Shown: in pieces, positions 16,288 to 25,053 of the stretch
How the letters are laid out: each line of letters starts with the position of its first letter
Numbering within the stretch: the stretch's first letter is position 1
Source: Flavobacterium flevense
GTDB taxonomy: Bacteria; Bacteroidota; Bacteroidia; Flavobacteriales; Flavobacteriaceae
Direction: 5' to 3'
NCBI RefSeq assembly: GCF_900142775.1
Contig: NZ_FRCC01000001.1
Span: forward strand, 124,001 to 188,000
Length of the DNA stretch: 64,000 nucleotides
Notes under the pieces: model-generated
What the model saw: the letters and a program-made list of their open reading frames with translations, nothing else
The model's database searches: none
Told to the model about the DNA's origin: nothing
Made by a program: the position numbers and the translations under genes

Positions 16288-17589
16288 TTAGTATTTAAGC
16301 CATTTGTAAAGTTCTTTCCAGGATGGTTTTTTACCATACATCAATATTCCCACACGATAAATTTTGGCTGCAAACCAAACTACTCCCAAGAAGGTAGCAA
16401 ATAGTAAAGTTAATGAAATTGCAATTTGCCACCAAGGAACCCCAAAAGGAATTCGCATCAACATCACAATAGGTGAGGTTAATGGAAATATTGAAAAAGC
16501 AACCGCAATAGTACTATCAGGATCATTTACTACACTAAAAAAACCAACATACACACTTAGTATTAAAGGCATAATTACGGGTAAAAGGAATTGCTGAGAA
16601 TCGGTTTGATTATCAACAGCAGCACCAATTGCAGCATAAAAAGAACTGTATAAAAAATAACCGCCAATAAAATAAACCATAAAACTTATCAGAATACTGG
16701 CAATAGGCAAATTCCATAATTCCTTAATAAATAATTGCGCTGTTCCGGCATATTCAGTTTGTGACAGCAATTCTGAAGGTACATTAGCAGATGCACCAAC
16801 ATCGACACCTAAAAACGCTGAAGCTAAAAACAGCAACGAAAGTCCTATAATTACCCAAATGCTAAACTGTAAAATTCCTGCAAGAGAGGTTCCTATAATT
16901 TTTCCAATCATCAGCTGAAAGGGTTTTACCGAAGAAATGATAATCTCAACAATTCGATTGGTTTTTTCTTCGATGACACTGCGCATCACCATATTGCCAT
17001 AAATAATGATAAACATCATAATCAGATAACCAAAAGCACCTCCTATAGCAATTTTAGCTTCATTAAGTCCTTTTACTCCTTGTTCTCCTGATGTTTTTGC
17101 AATGTTAATAATGACATTAGCCTGAGCTTTCCGGATGGCTAAAGTATCTAAATGAGCCTTTTCAAAATTAAGCTGAGTAATTTTTGCGGCTATAACAGCC
17201 TGTGCGTTCTCTATAAAGGAAACACTGGGACTGGCATTTGAAACAAACTCAATTTGGTGTTCTAAATCGGTTGTTTTGGGAATTATTAATAGCCCTTCAT
17301 AACCATTGTTTACAATACTGTCTTTTAAAAACTGATTATCAATTTGCGAATAATCTAAATATTGATAAGCGCCGTCTTCTGCATTTTGAGCCAAAAAATC
17401 CTTTACAAATAAACCGGTTTCATCATGAATGGCTACCCTTTTCACAGTAGTTTCAGCAGCACTTAAATAACCTACAAATATCGCTATCGCTACAAATAAC
17501 AGCGGACTTAAAAAAGTCATTACAATAAAAGATTTGTTGCGTACTTTGGCAAAAAACTCTCTTTTTATAATTAGTGTTGTAATACTCAT
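16288..17589 (-). CDS. ABC-2 type transporter permease (NatB-like)
   Basis: Inner-membrane permease of 433 residues. One N-terminal membrane helix (about 22-44) is followed by a large extracytoplasmic domain of about 130 residues and then five or six helices, the layout of NatB/ABC-2 permeases. The cytoplasmic segment MRSVIEEKTNRIVEIIISSVKPFQLMIGKIIG (about 200-231) with its Glu-Lys-x-x-Arg-x-x-Glu core is the coupling signature of this family. It works with the ATPase encoded 64 bp upstream (17654-18583). NatAB-type exporters expel Na+ or other toxic compounds; the substrate is not evident here. Confidence 0.88.
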   Translation of the reverse strand: MSITTLIIKREFFAKVRNKSFIVMTFLSPLLFVAIAIFVGYLSAAETTVKRVAIHDETGLFVKDFLAQNAEDGAYQYLDYSQIDNQFLKDSIVNNGYEGLLIIPKTTDLEHQIEFVSNASPSVSFIENAQAVIAAKITQLNFEKAHLDTLAIRKAQANVIINIAKTSGEQGVKGLNEAKIAIGGAFGYLIMMFIIIYGNMVMRSVIEEKTNRIVEIIISSVKPFQLMIGKIIGTSLAGILQFSIWVIIGLSLLFLASAFLGVDVGASANVPSELLSQTEYAGTAQLFIKELWNLPIASILISFMVYFIGGYFLYSSFYAAIGAAVDNQTDSQQFLLPVIMPLILSVYVGFFSVVNDPDSTIAVAFSIFPLTSPIVMLMRIPFGVPWWQIAISLTLLFATFLGVVWFAAKIYRVGILMYGKKPSWKELYKWLKY

Positions 17590-17653
17590 TTCTTGATTTT
17601 AGATTTTGATTGCTGACTTTAGATTTTAGGTTTTCACTCTGAAATCTGAAAAT

Positions 17654-18583
17654 CTAAACTTTATTTTCAGTTACCGTTTGAATAAAAATATCGTGTACCG
17701 TTGGAATTTTTTCTACAAAATGAGTGAGTTGCCCCCGTTGGGTTAAAACATTCAATAATTCATTTGGAACCGAATTCCCTAATTGAATTTCCAATTTTAA
17801 TTCATTATTTAAAGATTTAAAATGAGCCGGACTCACCGTAAACTTCTGAGTAATATCATACATCAGCTTTTCTACATTATCTGTTAAAATTCCAACTTCA
17901 AAACTATTGGTTTTATGCTGTCTTTTAACATCGTCTAATTTTCCTTCGATTAATTTATTGGATTTATGAATCAGAGCAATATGATCACATAATTCTTCGA
18001 CACTCTCCATTCGATGTGTCGAAAAAATAATAGTTGCCCCTTGTTCTTTCAAAGCCAGAATTTCATCCTTAATGACATTGGCATTTACGGGGTCAAAACC
18101 GGAGAACGGTTCGTCAAAAATCAATAATTTGGGCTGATGCAACACACAAACGACAAACTGAATCTTTTGCGCCATCCCTTTAGAAAGCTCCTGAATTTTC
18201 TTGTTCCACCAGCCTTGAATTCCCAATCTGTCAAACCAGTAATCCAGTTGTTTTTTGGCTTCAGCCTTAGACAAACCCTTCATTTGTGCCAGATACAAGC
18301 ATTGTTCTCCTACTTTCATACTTTGGTACAAACCTCTTTCTTCGGGAAGATAACCTATATATTGTACGTGTTTGGGTTGCAATTTTTCACCATCCAGAAT
18401 AATTTGTCCACTATCGGGCATCGTAATTTGATTGATGATTCGAATAAGGGAAGTTTTTCCGGCACCATTAGGACCTAAAAGTCCGTAAATACTGCCTTGG
18501 GGAACAGCTAAAGAAACTTCGTTAAGCGCTACATAATTGCCGTATTGCTTTACTACTTTATTGACTTCTAATAAGGTATTCAT
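17654..18583 (-). CDS. ABC transporter ATP-binding protein (NatA-like)
   Basis: ATPase subunit of 309 residues paired with the NatB-like permease just downstream. Walker A is GPNGAGKTS (about residues 38-46), the Q-loop lies in YLPEERGLY, the ABC signature is LSKGMAQKIQ (about 135-144), Walker B is LLIFDEPFSG (about 155-164) and the switch His is in STHRME. A C-terminal extension of about 80 residues (DUF4162-like) follows, as usual in this subclass. The YLPEERGLYQSMKV sequence is typical of sodium/drug exporter ATPases. It is first in the probable operon natA-natB-mscS-(ntrC-like). Confidence 0.92.
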   Translation of the reverse strand: MNTLLEVNKVVKQYGNYVALNEVSLAVPQGSIYGLLGPNGAGKTSLIRIINQITMPDSGQIILDGEKLQPKHVQYIGYLPEERGLYQSMKVGEQCLYLAQMKGLSKAEAKKQLDYWFDRLGIQGWWNKKIQELSKGMAQKIQFVVCVLHQPKLLIFDEPFSGFDPVNANVIKDEILALKEQGATIIFSTHRMESVEELCDHIALIHKSNKLIEGKLDDVKRQHKTNSFEVGILTDNVEKLMYDITQKFTVSPAHFKSLNNELKLEIQLGNSVPNELLNVLTQRGQLTHFVEKIPTVHDIFIQTVTENKV

Positions 18584-18680
18584 GCTGATTTTTTGAATTT
18601 TCTTCTTCAGTGTGGCCTTTTTGACCTTGCGTGTGTAAAAGTAAATAATTACTACCTAAATAGATTACATTGTGGCATAA

Positions 18681-18716
18681 AAAAACCCATCTTCATTTTT
18701 ATTTGGATGGGTTTTT
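18681..18716 (-). terminator. Intrinsic terminator of the grpE-dnaJ operon
   Basis: Perfect 11-bp stem AAAAACCCATC / GATGGGTTTTT (18681-18691, 18706-18716) with a 14-nt loop, followed on the minus strand by a T-run. It lies 28 bp beyond the dnaJ stop. Confidence 0.85.
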
Positions 18717-18743
18717 ACAACTTAGTTCATTTATAAAAAAAGC

Positions 18744-19856
18744 TTAAGAAAACATATCTTTTACTTTTTCAAAAAATGATTTATCTGATTTTTCAGGATT
18801 TGGTGAAAAATTTTCGTCTTCTAAATTTTTCTCAAAAAACTGTTTTTGTTCTTTATTCAGCGTTTTAGGTGTCCAGACATTTACGTGAACCAGCAAATCT
18901 CCATTTCCATATCCGTTGATGCTTGGAATTCCTTTTCCTTTTAATCGAAGAATTTTTCCGGACTGGATTCCTTCTTCTAATTTAATTCTTACTTTGCCGT
19001 TAATGGCTTCAATATCTTTAGAAACTCCAAGAATGGCTTCCGGGAAACTTACATATAAATCATAGTGTAAATTTTCGCCTTCACGTTTCAGGAATTCGTG
19101 TTCTAATTCTTCAATTGCAACAATTAAATCACCCGGAATACTGTTTCCTGGCGCGTCATTTCCTTTATTAGAAACTTTTAATTGCATCCCGTCAACAACA
19201 CCGGCAGGAATTTTAATAGAAACGGTTTCGTCTTCTACAATCATTCCCTGAGCATCCGCATTAGCAGGTTTTTTATCTAAAATTTGACCGGAACCGCCAC
19301 AGGCAGGACAAGTTGTCGCTGACTGCATTCTGCCTAAGATCGTATTTGTCACTCGCATTACCTGACCCTGACCGTTACAGGTAGAACAGGTTTTATAAGA
19401 AACTCCCGGTGCCTGAACCTTACGTTTCACTTTTACTTTTTTCTCTACACCATTAGCAATTTCCTCTAAAGTCAATTTAACTTTAATACGCAAATTACTT
19501 CCTTTAGCACGACGTACTCCGCCACGGCTTCCGCCACCGCCAAAGCCACCAAAACCGCCACCAAAGATATCACCAAACTGACTGAAGATATCGTCCATAT
19601 TCATATGTCCATGACCGCCAAATCCGCCGGAACCATCAAAAGCCTGATGCCCATATTGGTCATACTTTGCCTTTTTTTCAGGATCTCCTAAAACTTCATA
19701 AGCTTCTGCGGCTTCTTTAAACTTTTCTTCTGCCGCTTTGTCTCCTGGATTTTTGTCAGGGTGAAACTCAATTGCTTTCTTTCTATAGGCTTTCTTTATT
19801 GCCGCAGTGTCCGCATTTTTAGAAACACCTAATATGTCGTAAAAATCTTTTTTCAT
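18744..19856 (-). CDS. dnaJ: Chaperone DnaJ (Hsp40), with a half zinc domain
   Basis: Cytoplasmic co-chaperone of 370 residues that delivers substrates to DnaK and stimulates its ATPase. The J domain (1-70) has HPD at 32-34, the Gly/Phe region (about 72-115) is rich in GGFGG repeats, and two C-terminal substrate-binding domains follow. The zinc region contains only two CxxCxGxG motifs, CSTCNGQG (about 155) and CPACGGSG (about 181), instead of four. By their spacing they match repeats 2 and 3 of E. coli DnaJ, which form zinc site II; site I (repeats 1 and 4) is absent. It lies 48 bp downstream of grpE in one operon and ends at a strong terminator. Confidence 0.95.
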   Translation of the reverse strand: MKKDFYDILGVSKNADTAAIKKAYRKKAIEFHPDKNPGDKAAEEKFKEAAEAYEVLGDPEKKAKYDQYGHQAFDGSGGFGGHGHMNMDDIFSQFGDIFGGGFGGFGGGGSRGGVRRAKGSNLRIKVKLTLEEIANGVEKKVKVKRKVQAPGVSYKTCSTCNGQGQVMRVTNTILGRMQSATTCPACGGSGQILDKKPANADAQGMIVEDETVSIKIPAGVVDGMQLKVSNKGNDAPGNSIPGDLIVAIEELEHEFLKREGENLHYDLYVSFPEAILGVSKDIEAINGKVRIKLEEGIQSGKILRLKGKGIPSINGYGNGDLLVHVNVWTPKTLNKEQKQFFEKNLEDENFSPNPEKSDKSFFEKVKDMFS

Positions 19857-19904
19857 TTGTATTTATTTTTTTAAAATGCACAGCTGTACATTTCTAACTC
19901 CATA

Positions 19905-20483
19905 TTACTGCCCAATAACAACTTTTGGAAAACGGATGATTTTATCTCCCAGTTTATATCCTTTTTCAAGAACATCAACTATTTTTCCTTTTAATTTAGG
20001 TGTTGGTGCAGGAATTTGAGTAATTGCTTCTGCAAAATCAGCATCAAAACCATCTCCTACCTTTACATCTACTAATTCTAATCCTTTAGAAGATAAAGTG
20101 TTTTTCAGTTTTTCATGAATTAACTCCACTCCTTTAGTCAAAGTCTCGTCTTCTGATTTAGCAATTTCAATTAAAGCTCTGTCAAAATCGTCTAAAACTG
20201 GCAACATTGCTAATAAAACTTCCTGATTAGCAGTTTTAAATAAATCAATACGTTCTTTTGAAGTTCTTCTTTTGTAATTTTCAAATTCAGCAAATAATCG
20301 TAAGTGTTTGTCTTTTTCACTCGCCAAGTCTTTCGCTAATTGCTCTTCAACACTTAACTCCTCAGTAACTGCCTGCTCTTCGCCTGCTGTATTTTCAATT
20401 GTTACCTCATCCTTTTCTTTATCGATTTCTGTATTCTCAGTACTCATATTTCCCTTATTTTTAAAAATATTCTTAAACTTCAT
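19905..20483 (-). CDS. grpE: Nucleotide exchange factor GrpE
   Basis: Cytoplasmic nucleotide exchange factor for DnaK, about 192 residues. After an acidic, disordered N-terminus a long helix (EEQLAKDLASEKDKHLRLFA region) leads to the GrpE core FAEFENYKRRTSKERIDLFK (about 75-94). The C-terminal beta-domain ends in VLEKGYKLGDKIIRFPKVVIGQ-like sequence, the family hallmark. The start is set at 20483 because the promoter element TACTTTTG (20506-20513) lies upstream of it: the open frame extends to 20537 but that part overlaps the promoter. A further in-frame ATG at 20447 is also possible. First gene of the grpE-dnaJ operon. Confidence 0.93.
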   Translation of the reverse strand: MKFKNIFKNKGNMSTENTEIDKEKDEVTIENTAGEEQAVTEELSVEEQLAKDLASEKDKHLRLFAEFENYKRRTSKERIDLFKTANQEVLLAMLPVLDDFDRALIEIAKSEDETLTKGVELIHEKLKNTLSSKGLELVDVKVGDGFDADFAEAITQIPAPTPKLKGKIVDVLEKGYKLGDKIIRFPKVVIGQ

Positions 20484-20505
20484 TTTTACACTTTCCTTTG
20501 GATAG

Positions 20506-20537
20506 CAAAAGTACTGCCAAATCAGACTAAATGTCAA
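20506..20537 (-). promoter_or_regulatory. Promoter TTG-N21-TACTTTTG for grpE-dnaJ
   Basis: On the minus strand, TTG (20537-20535), 21 bp, then TACTTTTG (20513-20506). Transcription would start about 18 nt before the ATG at 20483. An AAGGAAAG stretch lies between, weakly Shine-Dalgarno-like. No CIRCE-like inverted repeat is seen. Confidence 0.7.
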
Positions 20538-20751
20538 ATTGTCACTCTTTTTTCTAATAGTTATTTTTAATAGTCGTTTTTTCTCAAATTATTTTTTTTA
20601 CATCTTTAAAATAAAAATTTAGTAATTTTTTAAGACATATTTCAAATAGATTCTATATGTTTGTTACTAGGTTCTAATCAATCTCTGATTTTTAGAAGAT
20701 AAAAATTAAAATTGATTCCAAAACAATTATTAATTCACCATTACTCATACT

Positions 20752-20789
20752 AAAAAAAGCTTTGTCTAAAAGGGGACAAAGCTTTTTTT
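20752..20789 (-). terminator. Intrinsic terminator of hisS
   Basis: 15-bp stem including GCTTTGTC / GACAAAGC with A/T runs on both sides (20752-20766, 20775-20789) and an 8-nt loop, 22 bp past the hisS stop. The spacer from 20538 to 20751 shows nothing else that I can support. Confidence 0.88.
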
Positions 20790-20810
20790 GTATTTATTTT
20801 TTTTTCGAAA

Positions 20811-22181
20811 TTATAGCAAAGCATTTTTCAGCCCTTCCAAATCCAGACTTACTTGTTCTCCGGAAATTAAATTTTTCAACGAATAAGTATTCGAACTCAT
20901 TTCTTCACCTCCAACAATTACTGCAAAAGGAATATTTCGTTTATCAGCATGCTGAAACTGTTTTGCCACTTTAGCCTTATCAGGATATAATTCGGCTTTT
21001 ATACCCGAAGCTCTCAATTTTTTAATGGCTTGCAAAGCATAAAAAGCTTCTGAATCTCCATAATTAATAAACAAAGCTTTAGAGCTTGCCGTAACTGTTT
21101 CCGGAAACAATCCCAACTCTTCAACAACCAGATAAATGCGGTCTAAGCCAAAAGAGATTCCTACACCACTCATGTTTTTTAATCCAAAAATCCCGGTCAG
21201 ATCATCGTATCTTCCACCACCACCGATGGAACCCATAGCAACACCTTTTGGCGCAGCCACTTCAAAAATAGCTCCTGTATAATAATTCAACCCACGGGCT
21301 AAAGTCACATCCAGATCTAAAATAGCGGTTGACAATCCTAGCTGAGTCACGTTATCACATATAAAACGTAATTCCTCCACTCCTTTCATCCCTTCTTCCG
21401 AAGCAGCTAATAAACCTGAAAGTTGCGCTATTTTCTCAGAAATGGTTCCCGAAAAAGAAAATAACGGCTGTACTTTTACAATCGCTTCTTCGGTAATTCC
21501 TTTCTCAATCATTTCTTTTTTTACACCGTCTTCGCCTATTTTATCTAGTTTATCTAAGGCTACTGTAAAATCAATCAATTTATCCGAAGCACCAATTACC
21601 TCAGCAATTCCGGATAATATTTTTCTGTTATTGATTTTAACCGTCACTCCGTTTAAACCTAAAGCGGTGAAAACTGTATCATATAATTGTACCAATTCTA
21701 CTTCCTGCCATAAGGATTTAGAACCTACCACATCAGCGTCACATTGAAAAAATTCTCTAAAACGTCCTTTTTGGGGTCTGTCAGCGCGCCAAACCGGTTG
21801 GATTTGGTATCTTTTAAATGGAAATTCAATTTCATTCTGGTGTTGCACCACATATCTTGCAAAAGGCACTGTTAAATCATAACGCAACGCTTTTTCGGAA
21901 ATACTGGAAGTCAGTTTGGCGCTATCCTTAGCTTCTAAATGAGTAGTATTGGCTTTCGCCAAATAATCTCCGGAATTCAAAATTTTAAAAATCAATCGAT
22001 CCCCTTCTTCTCCATATTTTCCCATTAAGGTTTCTGAATTTTCAAACGAAGGTGTTTCTATCGGTTGGAAACCAAATTTCTCAAAATTACTTTTTATAGT
22101 CTGGATAATATAGTGTCGTTTAGCCACCTCAGCAGGTGAAAAATCTCTTGTTCCTTTAGGAATACTTGGTTTTGATGCCAT
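20811..22181 (-). CDS. hisS: Histidyl-tRNA synthetase
   Basis: Cytoplasmic class II aminoacyl-tRNA synthetase of 456 residues that charges tRNA-His. Class II motif 1 is in the region around residues 30-60, motif 2 is [29 protein letters not shown] (about 121-150, with the Arg that contacts ATP), the His-specific [14 protein letters not shown] motif is near 288-301, and motif 3 is GGGGRYDDL ... [13 protein letters not shown] (about 320-350). A C-terminal anticodon-binding domain (about 370-456) is complete. It has its own terminator and is transcribed alone. Confidence 0.96.
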   Translation of the reverse strand: MASKPSIPKGTRDFSPAEVAKRHYIIQTIKSNFEKFGFQPIETPSFENSETLMGKYGEEGDRLIFKILNSGDYLAKANTTHLEAKDSAKLTSSISEKALRYDLTVPFARYVVQHQNEIEFPFKRYQIQPVWRADRPQKGRFREFFQCDADVVGSKSLWQEVELVQLYDTVFTALGLNGVTVKINNRKILSGIAEVIGASDKLIDFTVALDKLDKIGEDGVKKEMIEKGITEEAIVKVQPLFSFSGTISEKIAQLSGLLAASEEGMKGVEELRFICDNVTQLGLSTAILDLDVTLARGLNYYTGAIFEVAAPKGVAMGSIGGGGRYDDLTGIFGLKNMSGVGISFGLDRIYLVVEELGLFPETVTASSKALFINYGDSEAFYALQAIKKLRASGIKAELYPDKAKVAKQFQHADKRNIPFAVIVGGEEMSSNTYSLKNLISGEQVSLDLEGLKNALL

Positions 22182-22189
22182 TTTTTAAA

Positions 22190-22272
22190 ATTAGAAGTTA
22201 GAAGTTGGAAGTTAGAAGTTAAAAATCTCAAGCACTACCACTTCTTATTTCTAACTTCTAACCTCTTATTTC
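22190..22272. repeat. Short tandem TTAGAAG repeats with an inverted copy
   Basis: Four to five tandem units of the TTAGAAG / TTGGAAG type (22190-22220) are followed about 25 bp later by the complement CTTCTTATTTCTAACTTCTA. The two could fold into a long hairpin between the hisS start and the divergent permease gene. Confidence 0.55.
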
Positions 22273-22361
22273 GCTGTGCAAATATCTTATTTTTAAAATA
22301 AATAATCTGTGTTGAAAACAAACTTCTGTCAAAAATTGTATTTTCGTGTCAAACTATCACG

Positions 22362-23603
22362 ATGAGCAATCTTTTAAAGGAAAATATAAAAATAGCTTTT
22401 GGTTCGATTAAAACCCAAATTCTAAGAACCACACTTACAATCTTAATTATTGCCATTGGAATTACTGCTCTGGTGGGAATTCTTACGGTAGTTTCGGCTT
22501 TAGAAAATACTATTTCTTCGGATTTTGCTTCGATGGGTGCTAACACCTTCAACATTAATCGCTACGAAAACACCGTAAAAAAACAAGGCGGCGAAGAACG
22601 GGAAATCATCAATCCGATCATTTCTTACCCCGAAGCCGTAGCTTTTAAGAACAAATACAATTTTCCGCTTTCGCAAACTTCACTTTCTTTCAAAGCCACT
22701 TCTACAGCCGAAGTAAAATTTGAAGCTCAAAAAACAGATCCTGAAATTTCTATTCTGGGTGTGGATGAATACTTTGTAACTAACTCAGGACTTGAAACCA
22801 GCCTGGGGCGAAATTTCAACAATTTTGACATTAGCAACAATAACTATGTTTGTGTTGTAGGTTCTGATTTTGAAAAAGGATTATTAAAAGATGTTAATCC
22901 TATCAATAAAACCATTTCAATTCGTGGCGCACGGTTTAAAGTCATTGGTGTTTTAAAAGAAAAAGGATCAACATTTGGCAACAGCCAGGATTTACGGGTT
23001 TTGATTCCCATTCAGGTGGCACGCTCCTTATTTACAGCTCCCAATATCAATTACAATCTTAGTGTTATGGTTAACAACAAAGATTTTCTGGAACAAGCCA
23101 CTGATGATGCTATTAGTACGATGCGTAGCATTCGGAAGCTGAGTCCTGTAAAAGAGAATAATTTTGGAATCGTCAGAAGTGATGATTTAATTAACCGAAT
23201 CCTCAGTATTACCCAATATTTAGGTTGGGCGGCATGGGTAATTAGTGTGGTTACCATTTTAGGTTCGTCGATTGCTTTGATGAACATCATGATTGTTTCG
23301 GTTACGGAACGCACCCGCGAAATTGGGGTACGAAAGGCTTTGGGTGCCAAACGTTCTACGGTTGCTATTCAATTTTTTATAGAAACGTTATTAATTGGTC
23401 AATTAGGTGGATTAGCCGGAATTATATTCGGAATATTAATAGGTTACGGAATCGCTTCTGCTTTAAGTTTTGCTTTTGTGATTCCCTGGACAGCTATTCT
23501 CGCTGCTTTTTTAACGAGTTTTGTTGTAGCCATCGTTTCCGGATTGTATCCCGCCATTAAAGCAGCAAAATTAGATCCTATTGAGGCGTTACGTTACGAG
23601 TAG
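22362..23603 (+). CDS. MacB/LolC-type ABC transporter permease (FtsX domain)
   Basis: Inner-membrane permease of 413 residues. One N-terminal helix (about 20-45) is followed by a MacB-type periplasmic core domain of about 230 residues and then three helices with the FtsX-family pattern SVTERTREIGVRKALGAKR (about 310-328). The MacB layout implies mechanotransmission across the envelope rather than classical transport; substrates in this family include peptides, antibiotics and lipoproteins. No ATP-binding subunit or membrane-fusion protein is adjacent, so the partner must be encoded elsewhere. A tandem palindromic repeat follows directly after the stop. Confidence 0.88.
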   Translation: MSNLLKENIKIAFGSIKTQILRTTLTILIIAIGITALVGILTVVSALENTISSDFASMGANTFNINRYENTVKKQGGEEREIINPIISYPEAVAFKNKYNFPLSQTSLSFKATSTAEVKFEAQKTDPEISILGVDEYFVTNSGLETSLGRNFNNFDISNNNYVCVVGSDFEKGLLKDVNPINKTISIRGARFKVIGVLKEKGSTFGNSQDLRVLIPIQVARSLFTAPNINYNLSVMVNNKDFLEQATDDAISTMRSIRKLSPVKENNFGIVRSDDLINRILSITQYLGWAAWVISVVTILGSSIALMNIMIVSVTERTREIGVRKALGAKRSTVAIQFFIETLLIGQLGGLAGIIFGILIGYGIASALSFAFVIPWTAILAAFLTSFVVAIVSGLYPAIKAAKLDPIEALRYE

Positions 23604-23613
23604 ATGATTAGTT

Positions 23614-23790
23614 AACTGGACTAAAGTCCAGCCTTACAAAATAACCCAAGCCTTTGGCTCTAAGTTCCGTAGGAACGAATATATTGTAGCAACAAACTGG
23701 ACTAAAGTCCAGCCTTACAAAATAATCCGAGCCTTTGGCTCTAAGTTCCGTAGGAACGAATATATTGTAACAACGGATTTTAATCCGTTG
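23614..23790. repeat. Two tandem 81-bp palindromic repeats plus a third palindrome
   Basis: Units at 23614-23694 and 23695-23775 are nearly identical (AACCCAAG versus AATCCGAG and a few other changes). Each contains the palindromes CTGGACTAAAGTCCAG and GTTCCGTAGGAAC. The array ends in a third, AACGGATTTTAATCCGTT. It lies between the MacB-type permease and prmC, downstream of both, and resembles REP or MITE-type elements. Open frames across it encode only the repeat. Confidence 0.85.
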
Positions 23791-23821
23791 AAAATAAAAC
23801 ACACAAACAAACACATCAATT

Positions 23822-24679
23822 TTACAGAACACGACACCTCGTCATCCTGTCATTCTCATAAATATCTTTTCGTAATTCGATATTCCTGAAATTCATTTTT
23901 TCGAGTAATGCTATCATCTCTTTTCCCAGATACTGATTGATTTCAAAAAATAATTGCCCGTCGGGAGATAAGTTTTGTCGTGCTAATTCGGCTATTTTTC
24001 GATAAAAAATTAAAGCTTGATCGTCTTCGACAAAAAGAGCCAAATGCGGTTCATGATCCAGAACATTTTTCCGGATTTCGTCTTTTTCTAAATTTCGAAC
24101 ATAAGGCGGATTAGAAACGATGATATCAAATTGTTGTCCCAAATCTTCTGTCCCTAAAATATTTTTATGAATGAACGTGACGTTTACCTGATTGTTTTCA
24201 GCATTTTTTTGGGCTGTAGCCAAAGCTTTTTCCGAAACATCAATCGCAAAAACTTCCGCATTCGGAATGTTTTTAGCCAATGAAATTGCAATACAACCAC
24301 TTCCGGTTCCAATGTCTAAAATTCTTAACTTCTCACTTCTGATTTCTGACTTCTGACTTTCAACAATCCAATCGACAAGTTCTTCCGTTTCCGGTCTGGG
24401 AATCAAAACATTTTTGTTTACTTCAAATTCCAATCCGTAAAAATGAGTTTTTCCAAGCAAGTACTGCACCGGAATTTCTAATTTTAGTTGTTCTAATATG
24501 GCATTCCAATCTGCAATCTCTGCTTTAGAAAAAACCAAATCAGGCTGCAAAGCAAGGTCAATTCGCTTCAAATGTTTTTTATCTTCTAGAATCAAATAGA
24601 AAAAACTTTCGGCTTCGCCAGTGTCATAAACCGGCAAAAGTGCCTGAATAAATTGCGTTCTGTATTGTTTGATTTGCAT
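23822..24679 (-). CDS. prmC: Peptide chain release factor N5-glutamine methyltransferase
   Basis: Cytoplasmic SAM-dependent methyltransferase of 285 residues that methylates the Gln of the GGQ motif in release factors RF1 and RF2. An N-terminal helical domain (1-85) includes the PVQYLLGKTHFYGLEF element that positions the release factor. The SAM-binding motif I is ILDIGTGSGCIAISLA (about 120-135), and the catalytic NPPY motif is in IVSNPPYVRN (about 190-199), with downstream EPHLALF typical of the family. Complete and normal in length. It stands alone, with a 374-bp spacer upstream. Confidence 0.94.
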   Translation of the reverse strand: MQIKQYRTQFIQALLPVYDTGEAESFFYLILEDKKHLKRIDLALQPDLVFSKAEIADWNAILEQLKLEIPVQYLLGKTHFYGLEFEVNKNVLIPRPETEELVDWIVESQKSEIRSEKLRILDIGTGSGCIAISLAKNIPNAEVFAIDVSEKALATAQKNAENNQVNVTFIHKNILGTEDLGQQFDIIVSNPPYVRNLEKDEIRKNVLDHEPHLALFVEDDQALIFYRKIAELARQNLSPDGQLFFEINQYLGKEMIALLEKMNFRNIELRKDIYENDRMTRCRVL

Positions 24680-25053
24680 ATTTTTAAAATTTCCTGGTAA
24701 AGAAGAAAAACTTATTTCGCAATCTTCATTCGATTAAAAAATTAGATTTTTTCTTTTCACCAATCAGATTAAGAAACATGAAGTCTAAATTTCCTTGTAT
24801 TATTCTTTACTATGAAGATTAAAACAAAAATACAGATAGTTTTATTGTTATTTAGCCGTTTCTAAACTAAATTCTAACTCAAACATAATTATCACAAATT
24901 TTAGCAATCTTGAAATTAAATTACGCTTTTTTCTTTGTTTATAATTAGATAAAACTGAAACCTCTTTACTTTCGTGCCCATTCGTAAAATTTATGTCTGT
25001 TTTTTTAAACATTTTCACTAAATCTTAAACTCAAAAATAACTATTTTTGCCCT
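24680..25053. other. AT-rich divergent spacer
   Basis: This 374-bp spacer separates the divergent prmC and ribD starts. I see no gene or long repeat. It holds a TATTTTTG-like element on the minus strand (24825-24832) for prmC, without a -33 match, and the ribD promoter element at its right end. Confidence 0.6.
25042..25049 (+). promoter_or_regulatory. -7 promoter element (TATTTTTG) 4 nt before the ribD start
   Basis: TATTTTTG is an exact TAnnTTTG match; the GTG start codon of ribD is at 25054, only 4 nt later. Since transcription normally begins about 5 nt past this element, the ribD mRNA should be leaderless. No TTG is seen at the usual spacing. Confidence 0.55.

Noticed and set aside
20484..20537. 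Upstream in-frame extension of grpE
   Set aside because: It overlaps a well-placed promoter (TACTTTTG with TTG), so the first residues would not be transcribed.
23608..23832. A 74-codon minus-strand frame with a repeated peptide
   Set aside because: The repetition comes directly from the two tandem 81-bp palindromic units, so the frame is a by-product of the repeat and not a gene.
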